Notes: generated by a model from the letters alone, not told the origin. DNA of 64,000 nucleotides from Patiria miniata (GCF_015706575.1 NW_024037053.1:3410001-3474000), one strand, 5' to 3'. Shown: positions 33,366 through 46,045, counted from the stretch's first letter. Numbers and translations: made by a program.

Positions 33366-33806
33366 ACCCCAATAATAAATGCCCCCACTTCCGAAATTCA
33401 GGGCAAAATACTCACAACTCTTCAAGGTGTTCGAAAAACACACCAAATTAAAGCTGATTTTATCGTCTTTCATTTTCTGTTTAATTTTCTTTGGTGATTT
33501 GATGACTTTTGGGAGAAATTTCCGTCCATAGATGATCGTCCCAAAAAATAGTCCTGAAGCCCATCGCCATTTTGATAAAAAGGTGATGCCTCCGCTCCAG
33601 TGCAAAACAGCACTTTGAGGGCTCAATTTCATCCAAATTTGACAGAAATGCAAGCTCACAGTCCTGTGCACGGCTTCCAAACTCTTTTTTTTCACAACCC
33701 CTTAAGTTCATGGCCCACAAAATGCTCTACAGTAGCAGAGGATTTGAGGGCATGCAAATTGATTTGGCCGGCGTAGGCAATTTTGGCCTATTTACTGGCC
33801 TGCAAC
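33366..33806 (-). repeat. Dispersed repeat, copy 1 (inverted relative to copy 2)
   Basis: About 440 bp is homologous to 39706-40160 on the opposite strand. Shared stretches include CCCAAAAGTCATCAA, GCCCATCGCCAT, GAGGGC next to a GTGAACTT segment, and TAAATAGGCC. Family unknown; no clear terminal repeats. Confidence 0.75.
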
Positions 33807-34059
33807 CATCTGTCATGCCAACAGCACACATGGGGACGATATTAGGAAAAATAGCAATACAGGTCACGCAGAAGATCACCGTTTACATTAAAAAAGAATA
33901 CATTTGATCTCCCGAACATGTGTGCGAACTTGGTGATCTAACAAAATATAAACAAAGTAATATGAGCATTTCTCTTGCAAACTTAACGACAGGTTATATT
34001 CGACCGCATCTTTGCAATGGACTTCATCAAATCTTGAAGTCAAATCTTGAATATCATTC

Positions 34060-34530
34060 AATCAGACAATTATTAATTGATCACAACAACATTTGTGGAC
34101 ACTGTGACCAAGTTCCTTGCCTTATTTAATTTCTGTACTGTGTTAAGTAAGTTGTAAGACATCCTTTACGTTGTGAAAAGGGCTGCAGTTAGGATTGGAA
34201 TCATTTGCCTGGCTATCAGTCATCATGGCAAGACCTCAGTTTAATGCTCAAGGGCAAATGATTCCAATCCCAAACCACATCAGCCTTTTTTTCACAACAT
34301 GCAGGATTTTACACAGCTTAAATAACACAGCACTGAAATTGATCACAGTGCCCAAAATGTTGTGATCAATTGACCAATGTGCAGTGATGCGTGACTGAAA
34401 TTAAATGAAACTCATAGGGGTTGAGGCCAAGGCTTAGGAGTATCTGCACAACCAAACAGTTTAAAATTGATCTCATGGTGTTGTAGTTATTCTAAAAACA
34501 GTGAGACGGACACTTTTTTGAGACATACTG
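34060..34530. mobile_element. Palindromic TA-target MITE, truncated copy
   Basis: Homologous to 49508-50145. The central arms GGATTGGAATCATTTGCC and GGCAAATGATTCCAATCC pair perfectly around a loop of about 45 nt. The right terminus GACGGACACTTTTTTGAGAC is present; the outer left arm is missing. Confidence 0.85.
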
Positions 34531-36843
34531 TGTAAACAGTAAGGAAGTTGAGACCGAATCATGCATCAGTTTAATTCTCCTTGATAAAACACTCCTTGGA
34601 TCATTTCCAAACTAAATACCATTTCGAAATATCGAGTGAAACCCAGCGTACAAACGATCGACACCACGTCAAATACAGCCAACTGAGGCTTCGTAATGTA
34701 CACAGGAACTTAAACCGGCATTCGGTACACAGAAGCCCCAGCAAGTCTCAACCGCGTTTTGGAAAAAACACCATGCCCGCGTTTTCCCCTTCTCGGCTTT
34801 CTAACTTCGGCCCCTACTTTCCTTAACGCCTCATCGGCATGCAGCCGGTAGCGCAACCCCTTGCCTCAATTGGTTTGCAAGGAATCCGATTTCATCGCGG
34901 AGGAAATTGTCCCTGAGTGACACGCGATACTCGAACGGAGGAAAGCACGCAGACGGCGCAGGAGCGATGGGCGTATGTGGAGGAAGTTTCCCCCAGACTA
35001 TTTTAGTGCCATCTGGTCGGACGTGTGACCAACACGATGATACAGGTACAGAGAGGAAGCGAGTTGCTTTTTTTTGGTACCGAATCGAGGTCATCCCGAA
35101 AGGTTTGAGCCGAACTTGCGCTCTTGAAAGTTCCAGGTCAGATCCTACTTGGAATCCAGGTCCAAGTTGACGTGACTCCTTCCCGGTTGAGAATGACACG
35201 TCTTCGAGGCATTACCAGGAAAATAGTCATTTTTACATGAAAACAAGTGCGAGTGCATTATAAGCTCTGGTCGCCTTTCATGAAAATCTTGCATGAAATG
35301 ATTGTTCGTACATGCCCGGACCGCCGTCGGGGCCCATGCGAAAATCAAACGCTGAAAATTGACCAAAATTATCACCCTAAGTTTCCATAAAATAGCACGC
35401 TATATATACACTCAACCAAAACAGAAAGTCTCCTCTAATGCTTTTTTGTCTAACTCACAAACTACTAGGCACATCTTGCTCAAATTATGACTGATAAGTA
35501 CAGAAATTCCTTTTCCAGCCGTTATCTTTGTTTGGCCCAAAACAGTGATAATGTGAACAAAATTATGTAATTCTGTGGTTTTGACCATTTTTATGTAAAT
35601 GTCTGTCATTTCTAAATTTAGGCTAAAGTTTCAATGCCATTTTCACCATTTGCCACCAAGACCTTGTTGTTGAGGAATATCTTAAAGCAATCTCAACATT
35701 TAAGGAATATTTTTAAGAAATCTGCATCTGAAAAAAAAAAGTAAACTTTTTGGGGGCCACCCCGTTTGTTGGATGTAATGCATTATTATCATGGTACAAA
35801 ACAGGGACTACATTCTCCGTCTGTGCGCGACAATAACGTGGATGCAAAATTCATTACGAACTTTTCTTCAGCCCTGCAACTTAAACGCGAATTCCTCTGC
35901 AACGGCGCTTTAATTTCGGGTAACTTTCGGTCATGCAAGTTGATATACGTCATAGTAATAACAGTGGACATTTTAGAGTGCGCCTCGTCAGTCGGATTTG
36001 ACACTCCTGGCGCAATTGTGTGACATGCAAAATTGCGCTGTTGGCAAAAACATGAGGCTGCATAACAAAAGACAACTGAAGAAATAAAGATTGGTAATTT
36101 GTTGTCTGAAAAACAATGACAGGTACATAAATAGTTCTTTATTAGCTAGGTAAATGGCCGTGGCAGATTGCCACTTATGGTACGATGGTTGTGCCCAACA
36201 CACGTGTGATGGGATTGATGGCCTGACTTGATGCTGTTCGGCAAACGAAATATATTGACCTGACAATTTTTTAAGGGTGAAAAGACACTCACCGGCAGAT
36301 TGATTTTTGGCTGTTTCTGCCAAAACAGCCTTTGTATCCGTCATTCTGGCTTGTTTTTTTTTCTCCTGGATTGTTATACACTTGTTGGGGGAAGGTGGTC
36401 ATATAATGTAACTTCGATTGGTAGGCTTATTGAAATGGGGCGTCTCTCGGCGGGGATTGTCGTTTGAAGCTTAATGCCCTTTACGCTAAGTTCAACGATT
36501 TCGATCTTCGAACCATCTTGTCTTTGTGATCTGAAAAGGGCATTTATATTCTAGGGGCCATCCTCCTGCATGACTGATGTTCTGTATTAAATTATTCATC
36601 GATATGATCCCTGCAGTCGATACAGCTTTAAGGATGAAAGTGAATTTTTTTTCCAAAAAGCCCCCGGCCCCCTAAGGAAAAGAAAACATGACCTTTCGTG
36701 TTGATATGGATGGCTTCAAATAAAAAGATTAATGTCTTAGAATGTCAAGAGTTCAAAAAAATGAATCGGCCACTAAAGTATGCTTGGCCGAGTTGCCCTC
36801 AAAGCAAGCGGGTAACTTCTCCCCGTTTTACCACCTGCAGCTG
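34531..36843. other. Intergenic stretch
   Basis: No gene recognised. The 122-aa open frame at 34831-35199 (minus) overlaps an 87-aa frame on the other strand and has no known motif. Confidence 0.5.
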
Positions 36844-37604
36844 CAGGGCCCAATTTCATAGCGCTGCTTAACAGTTAGCAGGAAAGTTGTGCTTAGCATA
36901 GTAGAAAATTGTGCCAACCTTTAAGCACCGTTTCATGGCGTGGATGTGCTAACAGAATTGCGCGCATGGATATTTCTACAGGGTGAGAAAAAAAGGCAAC
37001 CCAAATGGTGTCCTCTATTTAAAAAAAGTTGTCCACTTGATTTCAGTAAAAATGAAAAAAGAAAGAAAGTCGTTTCCTGAAAATGATATCAGAATAATCC
37101 CACAAATCTCCGGGGTAGCCAAGTAGCAGGCAGGACAAGACTATAAACGCTTGACATTATTATCATTATGACATTATTATGTTATTTTAACATTGGAAGC
37201 AGCAGGTTTTTAAATAAAATGTTATGGAATGTGCTAGTTATCATGGTTACGAGAGTGTTCTGATGTGTTTTTTGACATGTGAATAGTTTTCGTTTCGCTG
37301 AAATGTCACTTACCTTTATTGTGATCCGTGGACAAAATTAATAAACTGTGTTTGTGTTAAAAATTCCATAATTGTAAAAGTACGTGAGTGATTTCAGTGA
37401 TTCTTTAACGAAAAGACAGCTTATTAATTTGGCTTTCATATCCTAGATCTTGAACGCGCTACATGCAAAACTTCTACTAAAAAAATCTTCTGGGCCAAAG
37501 CGTGCTTTTGCTGCGCTTACTGCTTCAAACACTCTCCGTGAAATAGACGGAGGCTCTGTTAGCAGAAAGTCGCGTGCTTAGCAACGCCAAGGAATTGGGG
37601 CCTG
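36844..37604. mobile_element. MITE with CAGGGCCCAATT ends, carrying a nested insertion
   Basis: The left end CAGGGCCCAATTTCATAGCG is mirrored at the right by a terminus whose complement reads CAGGCCCCAATTCCTTGGCG. Termini of this type are widespread in marine invertebrates and look hAT-like, although no 8-bp duplication is visible. The interior is interrupted by the CAGGGTGAG-family element from 36979. Confidence 0.65.
36979..37490. mobile_element. Palindromic MITE, CAGGGTGAG family, nested
   Basis: Starts after TA (36977-36978) with CAGGGTGAGAAAAAAAGGC. The right half (37264-37480) is the inverse of 21500-21740, sharing GTACGTGAGTGATTTC-type and TTTTCGTTTCGCTGAAA segments. The right-hand terminus is degraded. 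It is nested inside the CAGGGCCCAATT element, so it inserted later. Confidence 0.7.
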
Positions 37605-37936
37605 CTGGCATGTTCCATGGAATCCAACTTGTAAAAAAATGTCTTCTTGGCGATAAGATCAAGACAGGACTTTGCCCGTATCGCTCGCGGGTAAATGTCA
37701 ACGTGGGTGCCATAAAGCGCGTGTGACTAGCATAAGGAAATTATAAAGCGTTTTGTCAATATATGTCTTTTCGGGCGGCAGCATCAAACTCGCGGCGCGT
37801 GTACAAATATATAGGTGGAGTTTCACATCAGGCCGTGGTTCAGATAAACGCAGAGTATCAGACACTGTCCAACGGAGCGTTATTTTGCAACCGTGCCAAT
37901 TGTGAACTGTTTCTTTTTTCGAGAACAGGAAACGCG

Positions 37937-37986
37937 GGTTCCCGCGCACGCAGATGGTCGCCATGGCGACTGACTTTTGGCGGGAA
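37937..37986. promoter_or_regulatory. X-box-like palindrome next to an E2F consensus
   Basis: CGCGGGTTCCCGCG (about 37934-37947), GTCGCCATGGCGAC (about 37957-37970, close to the RFX X-box GTTGCCATGGCAAC) and TTTTGGCGGGAA (about 37976-37986, matching the E2F/DP consensus) lie within about 55 bp. No transcript start or gene was identified beside them. Confidence 0.3.
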
Positions 37987-38589
37987 GGCGCGACAAAAGG
38001 CTTGCCGCGTGTTCTTTCACGGTTGACCGTACGGGTTAATTATGTAATTTTTTTATGACAAGTGGGGGAATAATGGACGTCGTTGCAACAGCTTCCTGGC
38101 CGTTTGGATATTGACTCGGTTTTTAGTTCTGGTCGACTGGTTGCCACTGTCGTGCACGGCCACAATAGAATGTTTATCTTGACGTCCATTATGTTGGCCC
38201 AGACGTAATTAGAATCGGACTCAAAAAATGAGCACATCATTGAGTAGAATGATAAACTTCACTTTCAGTGATGCATGCGGACCAAGCAATAATTAGATGT
38301 TGTTGGGCACTATCGCTGGATCTGCGCGATCGGTCGATCGCGCCGCTCTATCGGTCGATCGCGCTGCCATCAGTCGATCAAATGTTCTTTCTAATACACG
38401 GCTCTTGAGGATTGTTTTGAAAAAGGGAAGTAAAGTCTGAGCTTTTCTACGGAATCGACCATTCCTGCGCGATTGAGTGATAGCGCTGATCCACCAATCG
38501 CGCCCAACATATAATAATGCGATCTTCTCCCACAATGCACTGCGGGTAAAAACACGATTAAGTGCGCCACCAGCGGCAGCTCACCCTTA

Positions 38590-38708
38590 GGCTGCATCCG
38601 AATCTGTTGTCTAGAGCTAGGTCTAGGTCTTCGCTCCATTAGAAATACGCGGAGACGCGCTGACAATAGACGTAGCCGTAGCTCTGGAAGCCCGTTTCGG
38701 ACACGGCC
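38590..38708. mobile_element. Small PIF/Harbinger-like MITE with TTA duplication
   Basis: Ends GGCTGCATCCGAA and, on the other strand, GGCCGTGTCCGAA. TTA flanks both sides (38587-38589 and 38709-38711). The interior is also palindromic (GAGCTAGGTCTAGGTCT against AGACGTAGCCGTAGCTC). It is 119 bp long. Confidence 0.75.
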
Positions 38709-39705
38709 TTACATAGATTACTCTTCCCTTCAAAACAACATCCCTAATTAAAGCATAATCCTTTCACAGGTCTTTTCATATAGCAGCGTATTGTTCTTGT
38801 CATATAACACCGTATTGTCCACAGAAAGTTTAATATCCTCTAATTTTCTCCAGCTAATCTCAAGGGTAATTTCCATCCACGATTGCTCGCAATTGAATAA
38901 GCGGTTACATGGAATAAAACCGCCGGACCGCACCGCGCACATACCTCGCGGGAGCGTAGCTCTCACGTAATTACATTTTCTCTTCTAATTCTCTGCGGAA
39001 CTTCGAAAAAGGCCTTTCTTAAGTAACTATACACCTCAATTGATGGAAACTAAAGAAAAACAAAATCGCCAGACGTGAAAGACAAATATCGTGCCAAAAT
39101 TTTTCTCTCACTTCGGAAAATCTTAAATACATGTTGACAAGTGGAACTCGGTGAACTCGTACAAAGATGAAAAGTTATTTATGAAATAATTTTGTTTAGG
39201 TCATTGGGTGAAAACCGAAAAATCAACAGGAGACTAAAATTTCTTTACAGATACATTTTTTTAAAATAAACTTGAAGGACTCATTAGCATTTCCAAAAAA
39301 ATATTATTAAGGACTGCATTCAAGTCAGCCCGACTAATCTAGAACCCATCGGGTGTAGGTAGGTAAATCTTCGCGTCGATATACATTCTCGTTCACACGC
39401 AAGTACACAATGTGAAAACAAACGTGAACAAACAAGGAGACCTAGGAACGAAAATGACGGATGTGAAAGGTCGTAAGTAAAATTCGGTGTTTTTTTTTAC
39501 CCATATCCAAATTGGGTATGTCCAAGTGATTTCTCATATTTTTTTTTCGTGAGGTATACCAAGATAAAACTGGAGTGATTACGGTCTTTTGTCAAAAGTT
39601 ATGGCAAGAAAAAAAAATGACAACCTACACGAAGTGTAAATTGTCCATAAGCGGGCCGCGCGAGGTTCCGGAAGCTCGCCGCGTGACTTTTTACTTCCAG
39701 GGTGC

Positions 39706-40160
39706 AGATCTGTAAATAGGCCCAGAATTGCCTACACGAGCCAAATCACAATGTGTATGCTCTCAAATTCTCAGGAAATAGAGCATTTTGAGGGCCGTGA
39801 ACTTGAATAAAGATTTGTAAAAACAGAAGAAGTGGAAGCCGTGCAGAGGACTGCGAGCTCGTATTTCGGTGAAATTTGGATGAAATTAAGCCCTAAAATG
39901 GCTCTAGCAATGGAGCGTAGGCGTTCATTTTCAATATGGCGATGGGCTTCAGGACTGCTTTTAGGAGTGATCATCTTTGGATGGAATTTTCTCCCAAAAG
40001 TCATCAATTAACCCCCCCCCCCCCCGAAAAAATTTTAACAGACAATAAAGATTATGATATAAGTTTTAATTTGATGGGTGTCACAAACACCTTGGAGAGT
40101 TATGAGTATTTTTTTAATATAATTTTTGGAAGTACGCGTAATTACCATTGGGGTGTATGG
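39706..40160 (+). repeat. Dispersed repeat, copy 2
   Basis: Homologous to 33366-33806 in inverse orientation; see that entry. Includes a poly-C tract at 40012-40025 that is absent from copy 1. Confidence 0.75.
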
Positions 40161-40908
40161 GCGTCATTTTGCACTCTTCAGGCTCAATGACACTGAGTGA
40201 ACACATGAAGCATTAGCATAAGATACATCACCGTACCCTCATCCCTTCATATCTGACAATGTTCCTGGACCATTTCCCCCGCTAACGACCTATAAATATG
40301 GAGCATCCCTCAGCATGATGGAGGATCGGACTCGATCTTGATCCAAGACTTCTGGGTTAATTAAAACACTTTGTGTGATAAACGAGTCAAATCCGGTTCT
40401 AACTTGAACAAAAAAGAAGAATTTAACATTGCCGCAAAACCACACGTATGAAGAGGATATGCCGTGTGTACGACAACGCTGTGTATTTGGTTCCACAAGT
40501 GCTCTCCAGGGAGGTGATGGGAAAGGCAATTTGAAAGGAGAACATCTTAAAGAGCCAGATCCTCGCGCAGGTCACTGTCCACGGTGTCACATCGTCCCGG
40601 AGATCGCTCCTTACGATTATAAATCGAGATGTGGGCCTGAAATCTAAAAAGGCAAACCGATCGAAGACGACGATAGGTTGCGTTCAGAACTTACACGTCT
40701 AGTTTGTTTTAAAGTGCTTGCCCGGAGGCTCTTTTTTAAGTATAGGTTGAAACAGAGGTGAAAACTGGCAATTAGCTTTGAACTCTTGTTCGAGTAGTTA
40801 CGTAATAGCGTTGCGAACCACATTAGAATGACGGGGACACTATTTGTTTCGAGAGCAGTGCAAAATGGCGGTTCGGCACATCGTAATTTCACGTTTTTAT
40901 CAGAATCC
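40161..40908. other. Intergenic stretch
   Basis: No recognised gene or repeat. Confidence 0.5.
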
Positions 40909-41055
40909 GAGTCTATTTCTCCACAGTCCTTTTCCGGGTCAAAAATGACACTTTTCTGTTTAAGATGGCACATTTCCAGGTCAAAAATGACATATCATTT
41001 TGATCCAGAAAGGGGTCATTTTTGACCCGGAAAAGGACTGTGCAGATATAGACTC
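40909..41055. repeat. Fold-back inverted repeat
   Basis: The arms begin GAGTCTAT(T/A)TCT and continue through ACAGTCCTTTTCCGGGTC and AAAAATGAC, pairing over about 43 bp with two or three mismatches around a central segment that is itself related to 32040-32190. Confidence 0.88.
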
Positions 41056-41502
41056 AGATCGGGGTCAATCTGACCCAGGAGTTTTTCGATAGAGAGAACG
41101 TGCCGTTCATGTAAAAATTGCAGGCAGAGGAGTTGTTTTCCTCGTTTAAAAAAAATGTGACGCCATGGATGCCTTTGCGCGCACGCACGGGCGCGCTATC
41201 AACACTGTACATCAAGCCCGACATGAATTATGGGTAAACCATTCAATAAATGACCGGTGTAAAAAAAATAGAAAAACTAAAAGTGAGTTGGGTCTACTAA
41301 TGATTTGTCTTAATGGAGTCCCGCGTTTGCCCGGGGTGGCCCAATCTTTGCTATACTGTCACCCTTTGCAAGATCCATACGCCTCGAGGGTATCTCAAGT
41401 AACTTGATTGATTTTTTCTTCAGGGTTTGCCACGGCACTCGTAAGAAGCACGTTGCGCACGGATAACGTCCAAGCATTGAGCTGTATACCTTTTTAAAAT
41501 AG

Positions 41503-41925
41503 CGCTGTGCATCGGAACCACGTACTCAAGTACCCGACCGCTGATGACAGGAACAGGTTCCAGATGATGGGATCGGGTACCCGTAACCAACTTTGCAAAT
41601 TATTAAGTAACTTCTCCGACACTAAAAAGTGAATGTTTTGAATGCCATTTGTGGCCAATTTTCAAAATGAAAAAGCAGGCTACGTGGAAAACCAAAACAG
41701 ATTTCACGTTTAAGTGCATTCTAACGCGCGATATGTTGATTGCGAAAGTTGCAGTTTTCACCGTAAAACTGTAAAGCCCTTCAGACAACTTCCGGGATTT
41801 GAAGTTTAGGGTTGGGTTTCATTTACGGGTTGCGGGATACCCGTGTTGTAATTAGGGTACTACCCGTAAACGCACACGACTATTTTGAAAGCCTACTTCC
41901 GGCAACAAACCCCCGTGGCGCTAAG
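41503..41925 (+). repeat. Dispersed repeat with GGGTACCCG motifs, copy 1
   Basis: About 400 bp homologous to 50966-51335 in the same orientation (shared CCCGACCGCTGATG, GATGGGATCGGGTACCCG-like, ACAGATTTCACGTTTA and AAGCCCTTCA). Possibly a non-autonomous DNA transposon; termini not defined. Confidence 0.7.
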
Positions 41926-43020
41926 GTGACTTTTTGGAACATCGGGTGGATAGGTCCATGGCCATATAGCCGACACCGCATGCTTAGTGCCTAATCGTAA
42001 AACATTATTGACCAACACGCTAACAAGACAAGACTCATTCAGACAATATGCAAGTATAATTTGGCTCTTTACAATTTTTATCGCCATGCAGAAAGGAAAA
42101 GAATTCGATTTGTTGTTGTAGACTTGACCGAGAGTGGCCCCTGTTGTTTCAACTTCACGGGAGGAAGTAGCCCTCAAGCGGGTGTCAACTGCGTAGTGTC
42201 ATAAGCAAATAAGAAGTTGGAAGCGTTGCTCAAGACGTACCTTCCAAGACATATTGCGAACTCGAACACACAAAGAAATGTCGGTAGTTATAGAAAAGGA
42301 ATAAAGAAAAGAATCACAAAAGCATTCTTGATTTGAAGTTAACAGTTTTTTACAGTTGAAACTGTCGGAAATTGATACCGGAATATCTATTCTCAATCAG
42401 TGTTAGATGATGTTCGCCCCCTCGTTTCGAATTCCAAAACATCTGGGGAAAACTTGCAGGATTTTTTTTACATCCTAATCTCATCGCTCGTCGACAAAAA
42501 CAATTTCTGGCCCCGGGCGAAGTAATTTTCGTCCTACGGTTCGATACTGCCAAAAATGAAGGCTCATATTACCAAAAAACGATAACTGCTGAAAGGCTCA
42601 GAGGAATTTTTACTCGTCAGCTATAGAACAGAGAGGTGCTATGTGTCAGAAAGCCTCCACACTGTTTTAATTACGTCCGGTCGCTGACTACTTTTTAGAG
42701 GAGAAAAACGACTTCAACAAGTGTGAGCTACGGCCCCTCGAAAGGGCTAGAAGGCTCTTGTCATGCCATGGTCCGCACGGCCCTCCTTGCGCGCCAAACG
42801 CGAGCCTAATATCAATTTGCAGGTAAAGGAGCGAACAGAAAAGGTTTTTAATCATTCAGTAGTGAGACAAGTGTTCTACTCCTTAAGATAAGGACTGATT
42901 GGTCGTTGTCTGAATATTCAATGAAGGCAGTCGGGATCAAAGTGTAGAACTTAGGTATAAAGCGACTTTCATTGCAGGGTTCTGTACTTTTTGCTGGACA
43001 CGTATAATGAGAGCTAACTG
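41926..43020. other. Intergenic stretch
   Basis: No gene or clear repeat recognised. Confidence 0.5.
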
Positions 43021-43024
43021 TCCT

Positions 43025-43078
43025 CTGAGTGACTGAGGGGCTGAGTGACCGAGTGACTAGGTGACTGACTGGCTGGCG
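43025..43078. repeat. Short minisatellite
   Basis: Imperfect 8-bp units close to GAGTGACT. Confidence 0.7.
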
Positions 43079-43163
43079 TCACTCAACTGGGCACGTAAAG
43101 CCAATTTTGTTCCCGGCAAAAAGGTCGTAAGGATTTAACATGCCGCTTAAGCGTACGTTTAAC

Positions 43164-43490
43164 GCCGGCCTCAGGTTGACCTTGCGACGACACAGATCAG
43201 TCGGTGACTGACTTTGCAGGATCAAGCTGGGCCTGAGCTACGACCGTTGGGTACAAACTAGTCGCCGATTCTGTGCGACCTGAGTGTAACTGCGACGATA
43301 TAAAGACGCTCGGCATCAGTTAGCGCTAAAAAAATCAACAGTCGCAAGAGTAGAAATATTTCAACTTCTGCGACGTATTCCGCGACAATCACACGATTTC
43401 TCAGTTTTGTGACCTGAGCATATTTTTGTGTGCTTGATGCCGACGGTTCCATCTTGGCGCAAGCAAATCGTGGGTCGACCTGAGGCCGGC
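43164..43490. mobile_element. Putative MITE with 18-bp terminal inverted repeats
   Basis: The left end GCCGGCCTCAGGTTGACC and the complement of the right end GCCGGCCTCAGGTCGACC match at 17 of 18 bases, 327 bp apart. A directly repeated flank (GTTCCCGG(C/T)AAAAAG) lies outside both ends at about 43109 and 43505. No clear target duplication. Confidence 0.6.
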
Positions 43491-45640
43491 TAAAAACTTT
43501 GCGAGTTCCCGGTAAAAAGTCGTTAGCATAACAATTGAAATAACTTCACAATTAAGTAATACTTGTAATACAAAAATGCACAATATTATTTATTAACGAA
43601 TTTTATCAGTCAAAATTTCAACTGTATATACGCTTTTATATTTAGGAGTGGGAGCACAAAACCTTCCAACTCGATTATCACCAAAAGTGTTTTGTTTTGC
43701 GTGCCTGGGCTGCTTACGACCTTTTCCTTGTCACACGACGTCTTCTGCTTTGCCTCTTGCAAGAGGCAAAGCAAAAGCTCGAAGGGTAAAAGCTGAGTAT
43801 AGCGGTGATCCGTGAAGGATTACCATTTCACCGGCTGCACAGTCCCGGATCATGGACTACTTAAAAGCCCAAAAACCAACCCATCATCTCCTCGGTAAAT
43901 ATGAATAAATCCAATTTGTCAACATCCATTCAAAAGCTTTTAGGTCATCTCAAGCCACAGTTGATTTAGAACCCAAACGATCGGCGCCTTTGCATTTACC
44001 AAAAAAAATTCCCCAAAGTAAATAATAACGCACAAGCAATAATGGTTCATCGCATGTTGACGAATGAATTAATTCTGCAAACAATAATGATCCATCGATG
44101 GCCATCTCTGGCTCGTTTCTTCTTCATCTCCCACCAAGCTCATCTCTTCCAGGCAATTAAAATGGAAAAATTTCAATATTGGCGCAGTTACCAAGGTAAC
44201 GCCCATTGTCAATGGCAAGCAAAAAGGTGGCAGTGACAGGCCGAGCCACGCTGCGAGATGGGACTAAAAATGCGTAATTGATGACTGCATTAAGTCGAGC
44301 TGAGAGCAACTTCCGCCAGGCGGGAAGCTGGGGGACCAATTTCTAGAGTGAAAAATAATGAAAGGCAGATTTTTCCCCCCTCTTATGAATTTTGTTGATG
44401 GTCTGTTCTAAACTAAAGTGCATGACTGCAGGTGTATGAAAGACAGACAATCACTTGAAGTTGACAGGGGGTTTGGGAGGCTAGATTAAACTTTGATTGG
44501 TTTCGAGGCTGCTACTACGTGCATCAATGAATGACGGCTCTGTGGTAAATAATGCAAGGTGGGGACTAGCCGTTGCAAAACAGTTGAAAAACAAAGTGCA
44601 CAAGACTTTAATAGCAAAGCAAGGTCGAGTTACCTACAGAACCTTGAAAACACATTAAAAGGATTATGTGGCCTAATCATAGTGCAGTTACCCGTGTGAA
44701 GAAGTATATTATTTTTGGTTTAAACATTTAGAGATAATACATGTCTACTGCGCATGCGTGACCCATTTGCACGCCCTTACCGTTTTACGGACCACGGTTA
44801 CATTTCGTGCATTATTTGTGACGAGAATACATTCCGCACGTCATACAGCAGTTATTTTTTGCATAACATCACTCTGAAACCCTTAACATAAAACCATGAA
44901 TATGCCACCATACAGTAGAGTATTAAAATATTTGCAATTAGTGAGTTCAGATAAAAATATCTACTTGAGAATGTGAGGTGTTGTAGTTCCAACTGGAATG
45001 CAGTTGCAAACATTGTACAAAAAAAAATGTCGTAAGATTTGACGAGAAAACATTCACAATTATTTCCAAACGGCTAAAGGGGCAACTGTGTGCAATGGCA
45101 AATTGTAGAAATATATCCATATTTTTGCCACGGGTAGAAAATTAAGGTGACTTGGAGTTTGCACGACGAAAACGCAAACAATACGCACGAGTTTGAATGC
45201 CATAGCAATTACATTTTTAAACACCAAGGTAACCTCGTGGCCAGGGCCTTCTTTATTAACAGTATAGGCCCTGGAGTGGGAACTCCTTACTCGTGCTCTG
45301 ATTGGACAGTGACAATACAGTATAAGCATACGTTCCATAGTATTAGCATAAAACAATGCAAACATCCGTATTCAACAAATTGGCATTTGTCTCTTTAATA
45401 TTATTAACCCCTTTCGAGTATGCAGACGCGATCTCAACTAGTCACCGCGCATAAATGTCCCTAAAACATATTTTACTTTTATCAAATTCGACTCATTTAC
45501 ATACCGACGAACAGTCAGCAACATGACATAGCCTTGCACAGGGCATGAATTTTCCAATCACGCTATTAAATCTAGTACACCAAAGAGACTATGCTGTGAA
45601 TGTGACGAAGATGTGAATGTTAGTATTTCTGTTACACTCC
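43491..45640. other. Intergenic stretch
   Basis: No gene recognised. An NRF1-like TGCGCATGCG lies at 44749-44758 in isolation. Confidence 0.5.
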
Positions 45641-45782
45641 AACTGTGCCACTGCGCCAACTATGGCTCATCCACAGTTGGGTAGTCCTAACTATAGTTTG
45701 ACCAAACAGTTGGGCATGTATAACATAGCCAAACTATAGTTGGGAGTGCCCAACTATTGTATGAGTCATAGTTGGCACAGTT
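45641..45782. repeat. Fold-back inverted repeat
   Basis: Arms AACTGTGCC...AACTATGGCTCAT and ATGAGTCATAGTTGGCACAG pair, and the pairing continues inward through CAACTATAGTTTG-like segments. The AACTATAGTT motif is repeated several times. The stem is about 60 bp with a short loop. Confidence 0.82.
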
Positions 45783-46045
45783 GCGGAACATTACCACCAG
45801 ACTATTATGTGCGCCTAGAACACATCGCCTTCACGGAGCCTAATTTGCATACGTATCCAACATTTTGGATACGCAATACGATCCAATACCAGGGTAAGAG
45901 AACAGTTTTAGTGGTGGTAGCGTACTGCTCGACACCCTGGAAACGACGTTGCTTTCAAGACCGAAAGACCTCAATTAGCAGAATGACTATAATAACTGCT
46001 ACAAGGATGCACTCTTTCGCGCACTCTTCCCCTGGAAACTAGACT

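Larger units (their letters stand above)
37605..39705. other. Intergenic stretch with promoter-like motifs
   Basis: Contains the RFX/E2F-like cluster (37937-37986), a 24-bp repeat built on CGGTCGATCGCGC (about 38329-38380) and the Harbinger-like MITE at 38590-38708. No gene recognised. Confidence 0.5.

Noticed and set aside
34831-35199. 122-aa minus-strand frame
   Set aside because: Overlaps an equally plausible frame on the other strand and has no known motif.
44749-44758. NRF1-type promoter site
   Set aside because: A single TGCGCATGCG without other promoter features; similar GTGCGCATGC strings near 10.9 and 13.7 kb fall in repeats.
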